Shown piece by piece: positions 1 through 10,221 of a stretch of DNA of 64,000 bases (the first letter of the stretch is position 1; each line of letters begins with the position of its first letter). This stretch comes from Geosiphon pyriformis (taxonomy: Eukaryota > Glomeromycota > Glomeromycetes > Archaeosporales > Geosiphonaceae). The translations under genes were made by a program, and so were the position numbers. The stretch is from assembly GCA_016748015.1 (NCBI GenBank), contig JAAOMT010000570.1, positions 190,043 through 254,042 of the forward strand, read 5' to 3'. The notes beneath the pieces are model-generated. The model saw only the letters and a program-made list of their open reading frames with translations. It was not told the origin of the DNA and did not search any database.

Positions 1-1045
1 CGAGTCTTTGAATGGCATGACTATGAAAGATTGGTTTCAATAGTCAAACATGATCTAGAAAGTCTTGAGTATAATATCTATCATACATGGATGAAAGAAC
101 TTAAAAAACGCTTATTCAAGATGGTTATTCCTGCTGTGATTGAAAGTCAATCATTACCTGGTTTCATTACAAGCGAAAGTCGTTTCCTCACCAAATACAT
201 CACAGGCCCAAGCACTCCTGCTTTCAGCATGGATGATTTACTCAATTTCTTGAACAAAGTATGGAAAGCTATGAAATCATATTATGTAGAAATGTCAGTT
301 GTTCAACAAGTTGTCACCGAATTATTAAAACTTATTGGAGTTACTTCGTTTAATGATTTATTAATGAGGCAAGTGTTTAACCAAAAATCATTAAATTTCA
401 TTACATACAAAAAGCTAATCTTTCATCAATACAATCTATTTTAGACGTAATTTCTGTTCTTGGAAACGAGGTGAATAAAATGTTATTTTGAATCCTGTTC
501 CTGCTTGCAAAAATTTATTCAGAAATCTAATTTTTTTTGATAGCATTGCAAATTCAATACAACATTACTCGTATTGAGGAATGGTGCAAAAGTCATGATA
601 TGCCAGAAGGGACTCTTCAACTGGAGCATTTAATGCAAGCTACGAAACTGTTACTACTCAAAAAGGTACAGTTTGATTGGATTCCTCATATAAATTTAAA
701 TCATTCATTTCACTTTTTCTATCATAGGCTACATTAGGGGATATTGAGATTATCTATGATGTCTGTTGGATATTGACACCGACACAGATTCAAAAGCTAA
801 TTAGTCATTATTTTCTTGCCAATTATGAGGTATTCTAATTTGATTATAGTTTTGATTTAAGCCTAATTCTAGCAACTAAGCATTACTAATCTTAACCTTT
901 ATCACAGAATCCAATTAGCCCCGAAATTCTTAAAGCAGTAGCAAGTCGTGTAGTCGCCAACGATAAAACTGATATTTTGTTATTGGACACAACTTCTTTA
1001 GAGGACTCGAAACCATTTGATAATTACTTGCCAAGAAGGTCATGA
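1..1045 (+). CDS. MYO2: Class V myosin heavy chain, C-terminal dilute (DIL) cargo-binding part, partial
   Basis: This is the last 251 codons of a class V myosin, the actin motor that carries vesicles and organelles in fungi; the motor, IQ and coiled-coil parts lie upstream of the window. Reading frame 1 is open from base 1. Exons are 1-368, 445-470, 544-665, 728-829 and 908-1045, and phases agree at every junction. DIL hallmarks are visible: ELLKLIGVTSFNDLLMR, then a short exon ending SWKR, then TRIEEWCKSHDMPEGTLQLE, QATKLLLLKK, WILTPTQIQKLISHY and NPISPEILKAVASRV. The protein ends YLPRRS followed by TGA. The first intron starts with GC (GCAAGT) instead of GT; using the nearby GT donor would give an immediate stop. 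Family assignment is strong. The symbol follows yeast MYO2 and is by homology only. Confidence 0.93.
369..444 (+). other. GC-AG intron in the myosin gene
   Basis: This 76-base intron has the donor GCAAGT and an acceptor after CTATTTTAG. It is the only way to join LLMR to the RNF-SWKR segment in frame. The alternative GT donor four bases downstream leads directly into a TAA codon. Confidence 0.8.
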
Positions 1046-1559
1046 ATTATTATTTTTGTTTTAAAATTAGTTTTCTCTGCCATGCCGGAATAGCTGTCAG
1101 CAGCAGCTCATGCAAAAACTTTGTTACTAGTTTGCAAACTCAATCAGATGTGCTTTTCGAAAGACTTTGTAATTTTCAGATGGTGAACCCACAATAATTG
1201 ATGGTAATTTGTTGAAATTCCAGTTCTCAATATGTAGGATTTTCAATCATTGCATTGTGTAATTTTTAAGATGTTTTTACAAGTATTGAAAGTTTTAAAG
1301 TTGTTTTAATTTTGTAATGTTGAATTTTTTGTGTATTTTGTTTTTTAATTACTTTTAAAAATTTGTTGTTTTGAGTTCCAGTTTTTATTTATTCAAATGT
1401 AAATGTGTTTTTAAAACAATGTTGAATTTTTACATTTGTAAAAATGTTAACTGTTATTTTCTTTTAAAAAGTGTCAGCAATTATAATTTAAAAAAACTTT
1501 TTATATTTTTTATAAATTAAATTTGCAAATAAAAATAATTAATTTGGTTTAAAAAAAAA
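1046..1559. other. 3' flank of the myosin gene
   Basis: The first 220 bases are of mixed composition and look like 3' UTR and flank. From about 1265 the sequence is AT-rich. It may already belong to the fossil LINE that becomes recognisable near 1560, but I could not align it confidently. No gene is seen. Confidence 0.5.
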
Positions 1560-2313
1560 TGCTAATTTTAAAAATTATTTGAATATTAGTTTAATTGATT
1601 TTTTATTGGATATTTTTATTCTTAAAATAATCATGTAGAGCAATTTTAAAAGAATTAAAAAAACAATTGATTATATTTTTGTTTTATTTTTACTTGTTAA
1701 TGTTGTAGCTACTTACAAGATTTTAGATATTAGTGAATTTTTTAATATTAATTACAAAATTGGGTTTATTTTAATTAATTTTAATGATTTTTTGAATGTT
1801 TAATTAATTTTTCTATAAAAACAAAAGAACAAAAATAAATAAGAATACAATTTTAAACATATTAATACTGTTGTTTAAACATATTTTTATATTGTTTTTC
1901 TTGTAAAAATTGTTAATTTGTTAGATTTTTTTTATGATTTTAGAAATTTTAATAATTTGAATTCAATATAAATTATTTCTTATAATATTATATATAATTT
2001 AACTAATAAAATATTTACAAAATCTTGGTTTTATGATTCTAATATTGTTAAACTTAAGAAATATTCTAAATTTTTTAAGTTAGAACTTCTAACATCTAAA
2101 GTAATTAAGACAATTTATTTTGGTTTTTGATTTGTGGCTTCTGATTTGTTAAATAACTAGTTATGTCTTAATATTATTGAGACTATAACCATTCAATTTT
2201 TGTTTAATATAAATTCAAATGTTAGTAACATTTTATTAACAGTAATTAAGATTAAAAAAAAAGTACAGATTAATGAAACTTCATAAATTTTAATTAGCTC
2301 TTAATTTAATAAT
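1560..2313 (+). mobile_element. Fossil LINE A, first segment (endonuclease to pre-RT region)
   Basis: The stretch aligns by eye to the better-preserved LINE at the right end of the window, covering roughly 61580-62320. Examples are the block after GAGCAATT at about 1640 against 61660, and AGTTAGAACTTCTAACATC at about 2081 against 62095. Differences are dominated by C-to-T and G-to-A, and no frame is left. It stops exactly where a fossil LTR begins (2314), and LINE homology resumes at 4326, so this is one LINE copy split by a later insertion. Confidence 0.75.
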
Positions 2314-2347
2314 TGTTACAGTTTAAAATTTTACTAAGAATTATAAA

Positions 2348-3558
2348 TACACTCAGCAAAAAAAAGTCATGGCACACTTTATTATTTTTTTAATAACTTT
2401 TTATTTTATTTAATGCTTAATAATTAGTTGGTCCACCTTTTTTTTTAATACATTCTTCAATACGTTTATATAGATATTTCGTGGAATTACTTACCATTCT
2501 TCTTATAACGCGAGGAATAATTTGTGATTATTTTCGGGGCGCGGATTTCCTTTTTTGAGTTGTTTTTGTAAATAATCTCATAAATGCTCTATTGAATTCA
2601 AATCGATTGTGCTGGCCATTTAGAAAGCAAATTGAGATGTTTTTGAGCCATCCAAGTCTTAACATCTTTAGCTATATGAATTGGGCCATTATATTGTTGA
2701 AATAAATAATGTTTATGATAAAATTTATAATTAATCCATGGTAATAAATGTTTTGGTAAAAGATTAATATATCCAAACCGATTTAATATGCCTTTTACTA
2801 TAACTAAAGAACCTAATCCAGTTCCACAAAAACATTTCCAAATCATAATTCCTCCTCTACCATGCTTTACAGTTGGTGATAAATTTTTTTGTTAAATCTT
2901 GTTCCTTTTTCTCTCCATACTTTTTAAGATCCAAATAACTTCATTCTATTCTTTAATTGTCCAAAAAAATGTTCAATACACCAATTAAGTCGATTTTCTT
3001 GTTGGATTTGAGTTAATAATGGTTTTTTTGCAGCAATTCTTGAGTAAAGACCAATCTTGTATAAGGAAATACTGATAGTTTTTGTTGAAACTTTAAGATT
3101 TTTTTTATTTGGATTTTTTTTAATTGTTTTTTGTAATATTTTGGTAGTTTTTTTTATTAAGAAAAGAAGGTCTACTACTTCTGGGTATAAATTTAATAGT
3201 ATTGGTTTTTTTATAATGAGAAAATATTTTTTGAATAGTTAATTTAGGATAATTAAGTTGTTTTGATATTTATGTAAAGATTTTCCTTCTTCTAAAAGAA
3301 TAATAATTTTAGTATGCTAAAAATCATTTAATTCTTTCCTTTAAACTTTGGATTTTTGAATATTTATGTTTATTAAAAAAATCCCGAAAAATTTAATGTT
3401 GATAAAAAAACGTAAATTAAATATTGTTATTTTAATACATTTCTTAATATTTATAGATAGCTAATATAGTTATAAATAAATTTTTATAGATATTTTTATC
3501 ATTCATAGAACACAAAATGATAAAAATATAAAGCGTTTTATGACTTTTTTCTGCCAAA
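2348..3558 (-). mobile_element. Degenerate Tc1/mariner DNA transposon
   Basis: The element is about 1.2 kb, flanked by TA, and lies inside the fossil LTR. Its ends are imperfect inverted repeats: left CAGCAAAAAAAAGTCATGGC followed by ACACTTTAT; right, reverse-complemented, GGCAGAAAAAAGTCATAAAA followed by CGCTTTATA. Inside on the minus strand is a broken transposase gene. Removing the element rejoins the two halves of the host LTR near its original attataaa segment to within a few bases. Confidence 0.85.
2417..3330 (-). pseudogene. Broken Tc1-family DDE transposase
   Basis: Transposases of this family cut and paste the element at TA sites using a DD(34)E catalytic triad. The longest intact piece (2598-2846) shows the C-terminal catalytic part: MIWKCFCGTGLGSL, FQQYNGPIHIAKDV, then WPAQSIDLNSIEHLWDYL, and the end IKKKGGPTNY before TAA at 2417-2419. 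The second catalytic Asp, normally in QDN, is Tyr (QYN). Upstream pieces of the DNA-binding half (IIILLEEGKSL) and of the middle (QQENRLNWCIEHF) lie in several frames near 2950-3330 with stops between them. It cannot make a working enzyme. Confidence 0.85.
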
Positions 3559-4325
3559 TATAGTATAAATTATCTAATTATAATATAATACAATAATAAT
3601 CTTAGAAAAATAATAATTTATATAATAACAATTATTAAATAGTGTTAATAGTAATAGCAATAAACATTATTTGAAAATATCAAAACTAAAATATTGCAAT
3701 ATGTTTTCTCATAGAACTATATATATATATAATAATTTTAATATTGAAAAAAAGTATTTTTCAATCTTTTAATTTTTATTATTTATTATTTATATTAATT
3801 ATTTTTAAATAAATATCTAAATAAATCTTTAAATCAAAAAAAAATAAAAAATAATATTAAAAACTAAATTATTACAACAAAAGTATTAGAAAATTCACTT
3901 GTATTAACTATTAAATAAAACTATTATTTATTAACTAAAATTTTTGGAAGAATAATTCCTAATTAAGATTATTTATATTATTACTAATTAATAAAAATTT
4001 TATTGTAAAATTAGAAAAAGCATTAAAAAGTTATTAATATTTTGTATTTCTAAATTAAAAAAACATTTTAAACAATTATAAAAATAGTTTTAAAGAAAAC
4101 TTTAAAAATAATAAATAGATTTCAGATTAGATTTAAAAAAAAAATACATAAATACATAACAATAATCAAAGATTAAAAAAAAACTTATATTGTAATATTA
4201 ACAAAAAAATTTTATCATAATATTAATAATATTATATAATTAAAATTTAGAAATTCATAAAAAACTAATTATAATTAAACCAAAAATATTAACTATTAAT
4301 ATATTAAAAAAACACTTCTATAATA

Positions 4326-4869
4326 CTATTTATGCTACTGTTTTAAATATATAAAGAGTTTTGCTTTTAATAAAAACATATAATTTAAAATATTTTAAAG
4401 TATTTATTTTGTTATAGATAACAATTTTATTTTTATTTTTAATAAATTAAATTCAAAATAAACAATATTATAAAAAACTAAACCAAAAAAAATTATAATT
4501 ATAAATATAACTATATTAATATTTTTTATTATTTTATATTGATAATAATGTTTTTTTTAATATAATAAATATAATAAGTCTTAATAAAATAATTGCTATA
4601 ATATAAATTTGTTTAATAATAAAACTGTTAATTTGGTTAAAATTTTTAATAAACTTTAAAAATATTATAATAAATTTATTTTGCAATTTCTATTGTATTT
4701 GTTAATTCTCTGTATATTATGTAAATTTGTATTTGATTTGTAAATAAAAACATAAATTTTTATAAATTTTTATCTAATTGTATTAATTAAGACTGTTAAA
4801 AAAATTTTGTTAAAAATTTTGTCTAATTATATTTTAACAATTTATAACAAATTAAAAATACTCTGATGT
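4326..4869 (+). mobile_element. Fossil LINE A, second segment (RT region)
   Basis: LINE homology resumes directly after the fossil LTR. TTTATGCTACTGTTTTAAAT near 4329 corresponds to about 62332 in the right-hand LINE, and ATTGATAATAATGTTTTTTT near 4538 corresponds to about 62580. Similarity can be followed to about 4860 (near 62950 of the right-hand copy), where gypsy element 1 begins. No reading frame survives. Almost all remaining Cs are in CpT or CpC contexts. Confidence 0.7.
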
Positions 4870-5743
4870 TGTTACAATTTAAAAATTTAGCAAAAAAATT
4901 ATAAAAATAATATAAACTATTCAATCATAATATAACGCAGTAATAATCTTAGAAAGGTAATGATTAACATAGTAGTAAACACCATCTCGCAATAGTGGCA
5001 AGCACCAGTTCACAATAGCAGTTAACACCAACTGGTGATAGCAGCAAACACCAGATTAAAATATCAAAAAGAAAGTATTACAATGTGTTTTCTCGTAGAA
5101 CTACAAACATGTATATATACAGTAGTTTTAATATTGAGAAAAGAGAATCAAGTAATAAAAATCATAATTTATTAAGCAATAAATCCAATTTTATCCAACA
5201 AACCCCACTTTAAATCATACTTTCAAATTAAATATCTCAAAAAACCTTTAAATCAAAAAGAAATGAAAAAAAATATTTAAAACTGAATTATCACAACCCA
5301 AAGTATTAAGAAACTTACTTGTATTATTTATTGAATGAAACTATCATTCATCAACTGAATCCCTTGGAAGAATAATTCTTGATCAAAATTATTCATGTTG
5401 TTACTAATTGATAAAAGCTTTATTGTAAGAATTAGGAAAAGCACTAAAGACCATTAACCTTCTGTATTTCTAGATTAAAGAAACACATCAGGCAATTGCA
5501 AGAATAGCCTCAGAGAAGACCCCAAACAGTGGGTAGATTTCAGTTCAGCCTCTGAAAAGGAGTACATAAACACACACAACAATCAGGAATTGAAGAATAA
5601 TTTACATTGCGACATTAAAAAGAAAGCCTTCAGTATAACAGTGACATTATCACACAAATAGAATTGAAGAACTCACAAAAGACTGATTGCAATTAAAACG
5701 GGATATTGGCAATTAAATATAATAAAAAAACCATCCTGTAATA
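4870..5743 (+). repeat. 5' LTR of gypsy element 1
   Basis: The LTR starts TGTTACA and ends TGTAATA; the matching 3' LTR ends CATAACA. A TATA-like TATATATAC lies at 5112-5120 in the context of a conserved block and is a candidate promoter. The same block is recognisable in the fossil LTR at about 3720. Confidence 0.92.
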
Positions 5744-5745
5744 TT

Positions 5746-5762
5746 TGGTGCTTCCTATAAGG
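5746..5762 (+). promoter_or_regulatory. Primer-binding site of gypsy element 1
   Basis: Two bases after the LTR comes TGGTGCTTCCTATAAGG. TGG is the expected complement of a tRNA 3' CCA end. I did not identify the tRNA. Element 2 has the related TGGTGCTCTCCCACGG in the same place. Confidence 0.6.
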
Positions 5763-5825
5763 AAAGAAAATCAAAAAAGAAATAATAATTAGCAATAATT
5801 CATTGCTAAAAAGAAAGAGACAAAA

Positions 5826-7574
5826 GTGGTGACAAAAATCCCTAATCTTATTGTTTTTAAATTCTGCCATGCTATTTACACACAAAATCAAAGTAATCTT
5901 GGATTACCAGAAAAGTATTGTTCAGCAGAATCTGCCCTCACTTATTATATTAATGCCAGAATAAATTATCATATAGGAAAGAAAAAAGAACCACACGATG
6001 CAAAACTTGGATTGTATAGAGAATTATCACAATACACTACAAAAGAAATAACAATAATAGCTGCAACTATTGTCAAAATCCATCGAGAAATTGAGCAATA
6101 TGCCAATGAAAATTTTCTAATATCCACAAGAAACACTAGGGAACACACCAACAAAACCAAAAAAAATTCAGAAACTAATCAAAAAAGTAACCAGCAAAAA
6201 CTAGGAACACCTGCTTCAACACCAAAGAAAACTGTTACTCAATCAATAAAAAAACAATGTATTTATTCACCAGAAGATAAATCATACCATTTTTCACCAG
6301 AAAATAAGATACAAATTTTATTAGAAGCTGCATCATCATCAATATTAACTCCACAAATGCCAAGAACTCCTAATTATACTGATAAAATTAAACAATGTAA
6401 CTGGGGAGATATATCAATTACAGGAGGATATTCATTACTATTCCAAAACTCTCTTTTTCAGCCAAAATTCAGAACAGGGTTTGAAAACTGTGAAGAGAAG
6501 TCTGAATCAGAATTCAAAAAAGAGACCAGTGAAAAAACAATTACAAAACTGGTCACTGGAACAAGCAGCCAGTCCAAAAACCAAGAAACTCGTGATCAAG
6601 AAAAAGAACTGGATATAAAGAAAGCCACCTTCAGGAATGCTCAAGAAAATATCATCTCACCTCCTCTTAGACCAATAAGCCCACCAGCAGAAAACAGCAA
6701 TGAAATGGTCACACTATACATTGCAAGACTGACAGATTTCTCAGGGGAAAAAGAAGAAACAGACATGCACACATGGTTCAGAGAGGCACAAAAAGCCATC
6801 TAGGCAAATAACTGGAATGACCAAAGAGCAATTCAAACATTACCTTTCATCCTGAAAGACACAGCCGACTCATGGTATCAAAGCCTGGAAACAAAACCCA
6901 TAAGCTTTGCCGAATTTAAAAATGCACTCCTGGAGTATTTTAGCGATCCAAATGCCATAATCCAACTACAGAACAAATTCAATACTATCAAGCAAAATAC
7001 TGGTAAAACTGTTACTCAATACCTTTTTCAATTCAATCAAATTTGCCGTCAGATTAAAACAATTAAACAAAAATACTATACTGATCCTCAGGTTTTAAAT
7101 CAGTTTATTAGAGAATTAAAAAGCAGCATTTTAGGAAGAGTACGCCCTGCCCACCCTAATTCCTTACCAGAAGCTGTTATGCTTACCAGAGCCCTTGAAT
7201 CGGCTAAGAAAAAAGCTAACTATAATTAAATGGTTAACATAGTAATGGAGGAAAATAAGACAGAAACATTAGAAAAAAGAGTAATGCAATTAGGAAAGGA
7301 ACTCTCTAAGAAAATAGAAAGTTACCTTATCCCAAATCCGAGAAAAAATACATACCAACCACCCCAAAGATGCAGCCAGGAAGTCAGTGACAGTCAAAAT
7401 AATCACTTGTCATGCCAGGAATTCAGAACAGAAATGCACGCCTGCCATTTTTGCAAACACATAGAACATTTGATTAATCAATGTCAAATGCGAATGATAC
7501 AAGAAGCATGCGAAAATAATTACTATGCACCACCCCAAATGCCCAGAAACCAGTACATGCCAATACCATGCTAA
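5826..7574 (+). pseudogene. Gag polyprotein of gypsy element 1 with CCHC zinc knuckle
   Basis: Gag forms the cytoplasmic particle that packages the element RNA. The first block (5826-6801) is a Lys/Ser/Thr-rich region ending in TLYIARLTDFSGEKEE and TWFREAQKAI, then TAG. The same frame continues through the retrotransposon gag core (NWNDQRAIQTLPFILKDTAD, WYQSLETK, FKNALLEYFSD) to a TAA at 7227-7229. A third block (7230-7574) has the nucleocapsid knuckle CHFCKHIEHLINQC (CX2CX4HX4C, intact) near 7442-7483. The expected start position holds GTG (AAAGTGG at 5823-5828), not ATG. The interrupting stops fit single transitions. Confidence 0.85.
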
Positions 7575-7682
7575 TATCCCACCACGTATCAAAATCAAGG
7601 AGCATACCAGCAACAGCCCATGATAGCCAACCCGAATTGGCATTCTGAGGCCCGAAATCAGCCCATGTAAAACCAGAACACG

Positions 7683-8420
7683 TTGGTTCAGAGGAATCCA
7701 AACTGCACTGGAACCAATCAGCAAACCAATCCAAACTACCAAAATTATCAACAAACTTACCTTAATATACTGGAAAATCTAATCATTGGAAACAATGACA
7801 GTAGAAACATAAACAGAACCAAAAATTTTTTCAACAAATTGAGCCAGACAATACCACCAGCAGTTGCCATCGAAGATAGCAGTCTCACAGCTATTTTTCC
7901 TTTTGAATTAGAGGAAAACGAGGCTATGTTCAGTGGAGCAGCATTGGACAAAAAACGCCTAATTACTGCTATGTATATGGAAGCCACTGTAAATAATACC
8001 CCAATCAAACTTATCTTAGACAGTGAATCTGCTAGAAGCATCGTAATGCTTCAACTAGTAAACCAACTGGGTTTCAAAGTTGATTGTGCTGCGATGTCCC
8101 AAATCATAACAGCCGATGGAAGTACAAAGCTGCCTCATGGCGAAATTGACTTATTCCCTTTCAAAATTAATGGCATAGTAATACCTACAAAAGTATTAGT
8201 AATGGATGCTACACAATATTAAATGTTAGTAGAGAATGACTGGCTAACAAAAGCCAATGCCACCTTAGACTGGACCATCCAAGAGCTTCTGATCAATTAT
8301 AATGGCCACCAGGCCAGAATTCCAGCCACCTGTGGTCACTTCCAAAAACCCAGTACTAACCAAAGACCTATTTTTAAATTTGAGAAAAATTCAGCACTAC
8401 CAGCCATTGAAACCTATTAG
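7683..8420 (+). pseudogene. Retroviral-type aspartic protease of gypsy element 1
   Basis: The protease would cut the Gag-Pol polyprotein. The fold is recognisable from TPIKLILDSESARSIVMLQL, IITADGSTKLPHGEID and IPTKVLVMDATQY, then one stop at 8220-8222, then ENDWLTKANATLDW. The catalytic triad should be D-S/T-G. Here it reads DSE, which is Gly to Glu and fits one G-to-A change; the homologous site in element 2 is still DSG. The protease is therefore expected to be dead. Confidence 0.85.
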
Positions 8421-8559
8421 CTCTTTTGGGCTGATGACCAAAAACAGGACTACCAGTCGTACCAATGTGGACCAGCGAAGAAAGATCCAAATGGAACCAG
8501 ATAAGTTCATAAAGAAACCACCAGTGACGCAGACCAAAACTAGAATGCTCAGTTTGCAA

Positions 8560-9181
8560 GAAGAAACTCTCGTTTATGACTGCATGCAGCACACCAGACA
8601 AAAATCCAAGAAACCCCACCCACTACTATTGTAACTATTGTAACAAAAAAAAATACGGTTACCCAGAAAGACATGGAAAATGGGACGAAGAACTATGTCT
8701 CGCTTGTGAAAAACCATTACCAAGAGAGTGCAACTGGAACAACATACCAGGCAGAGGAGAAACATGTGACACAACTTGCCAATACATGATTCTCATCTGT
8801 GACTGGGTAAGAGGAAGAATGCCGTTTGAAGCAGCATTCAACAGAGTATTAAAAAGACTACAGCACTACTCACATGACAAAAATGAGTTGTACAATACCA
8901 CACAAGCCAAAGTAAGAGGAAGAACTGCCAAAGAAATATGATGTTGGAAAGAGTCAGCCAAAGTAGCCGACAAAGTTGCCAGCTACAACATGTTTGACCC
9001 AGTGGATGAATTCCAGGACTACTACCAACAACTATGCCCCACTCGACAAGAGCAAGAACAATATCTTGTCCAAATCAACACTTATCTCTGCGAAAACTGT
9101 CTTATCTTGTGCCAAAATCAGTACTGTAAAAAGTGTCAAGACGAAAGGGACTTAGAAAGAAAAATGGAAATTGAGAATTAG
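8560..9181 (+). pseudogene. Cys-rich domain between protease and dUTPase, element 1
   Basis: About 200 residues are readable in two blocks (8576-8940 and 8990-9181). Cys pairs are spaced like metal sites: YYCNYCNKKKYG, ELCLACEKPLPREC, ETCDTTCQY, LCENCLILCQNQYCKKCQ. Between them are ICDWVRGRMPFEAAFNRVL and KRLQHYSHDKNELYN, probably helical. The same order of motifs occurs in element 2 at 20240-20860 on the minus strand, so it is a conserved part of this element lineage. I do not recognise a named family. The pairs resemble treble-clef or zinc-ribbon knuckles; zinc binding is inferred only from spacing. Confidence 0.65.
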
Positions 9182-9239
9182 CAGTCTCAAAATCAATCAA
9201 TAAATTAACAAAACTCACTTGACGGTCCCAAGTCAGAAA

Positions 9240-9753
9240 AATTTGTAGCCTATACTGACCTAGAACAGGTAACCAACATCTGATATTTCGACAATAGACA
9301 CTTAGGAATAATACCCAAAAAAGCCCATCCAACCAATGCCAGATTTGATCTATGTTATCCAGAAGACCAATTCACAATGTTACCACCTAGGAGCATCACC
9401 AAAATTGACCTAAAAATAGCAGTTGAAATTCCGCCAGAAATAATGGTTCAAATAGCATTATGATCAAGCCTCGCAAAAAAAGAAATAAGCATTCAAGAAG
9501 GAGTAATGGAAATTTGATGGTTTTGCTACAGAACAATGCAGAAAAGCCTTATACCATTGAATTTAAAGAAAAGATTGCACAAGCAATTTTTCTATCATTG
9601 GTAAAAATTGGGAAATTCGTGCCAGTGGAAAATCATAAGGAATTGTCACAAACAACGAGAGGAACTTTTGGTTTTGGATCAACAAGAAAAAAAATTGAAG
9701 CAAATTTCATTGAAACAATAGAGGAAAAAGGCGAAGTAATTAAAACTGAATAG
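9240..9753 (+). pseudogene. dUTPase-like domain of gypsy element 1 (broken)
   Basis: dUTPase converts dUTP to dUMP and limits uracil in newly made cDNA. Trimeric dUTPase motifs can be followed in sequence: motif 1 as NARFDLCYPED (normally AGYDL), MVQIAL, TGA, SSLAKKEI for motif 2, then GVMEI for motif 3, EKIAQAIFLSL for motif 4, and RGTFGFGST for motif 5 near 9660-9684. A frameshift and stops divide it. Element 2 has a cleaner copy (19487-20130). A linker of about 430 bases with conserved residues (FEPYPETCQQF, VYILEDTIIGYL) joins it to RT. Confidence 0.8.
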
Positions 9754-10221
9754 TCCATTACACTCCTATCATATGGAAAATCAGAAATAAGAATAAAAAA
9801 AACAATTAAAGAAAAAGACCTAATATTTGAGCCCTACCCAGAAACTTGTCAACAGTTTCTCATAAGACTTACTAACCTTTTTATTCCAGCTAATAAAGCT
9901 CAATGGATAAAAATTCCTATTGCAAACACCACAGAAGAACCCGTCTACATTCTGGAAGATACCATCATTGGATACCTTAGAACAGAGCTAGAAAATGCGT
10001 CAACACCACAAGAAATTCTAAATTTTCCAGAAATTGCCCTCTACTGTGAACTCACTTCAATAAATTGGCAACAACTGTTGGAATGCTATCAATTTATGAC
10101 AGAAGAATTGACCAAATTAAACATTGAAACAATGGATCCTGACCAACAGCGACAATTAAAAGTATTAATTTTAAAATACTCTGATATATTTTCATGAAAC
10201 AGCGAATTTGGAAGAACCAAC

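Larger units (their letters stand above)
2314..4325 (+). mobile_element. Fossil solo LTR of gypsy-1 family, itself interrupted by a Tc1 element
   Basis: The left part (2314-2347) starts TGTTACAGTTTAAAATTT, and the right part (from about 3559 to 4325) ends TATAATA. Both align to the 874-bp LTRs at 4870-5743 and 13694-14567 over their length, for example TGTTTTCTCATAGAACTA at 3701 and GATTTCAGATTAGATTT near 4117. Compared with those LTRs most CpA and TpG sites have become TpA, and a few short segments are deleted. No internal gypsy sequence is present, so this is a solo LTR. It lies inside fossil LINE A. No convincing target duplication survives. Confidence 0.82.
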
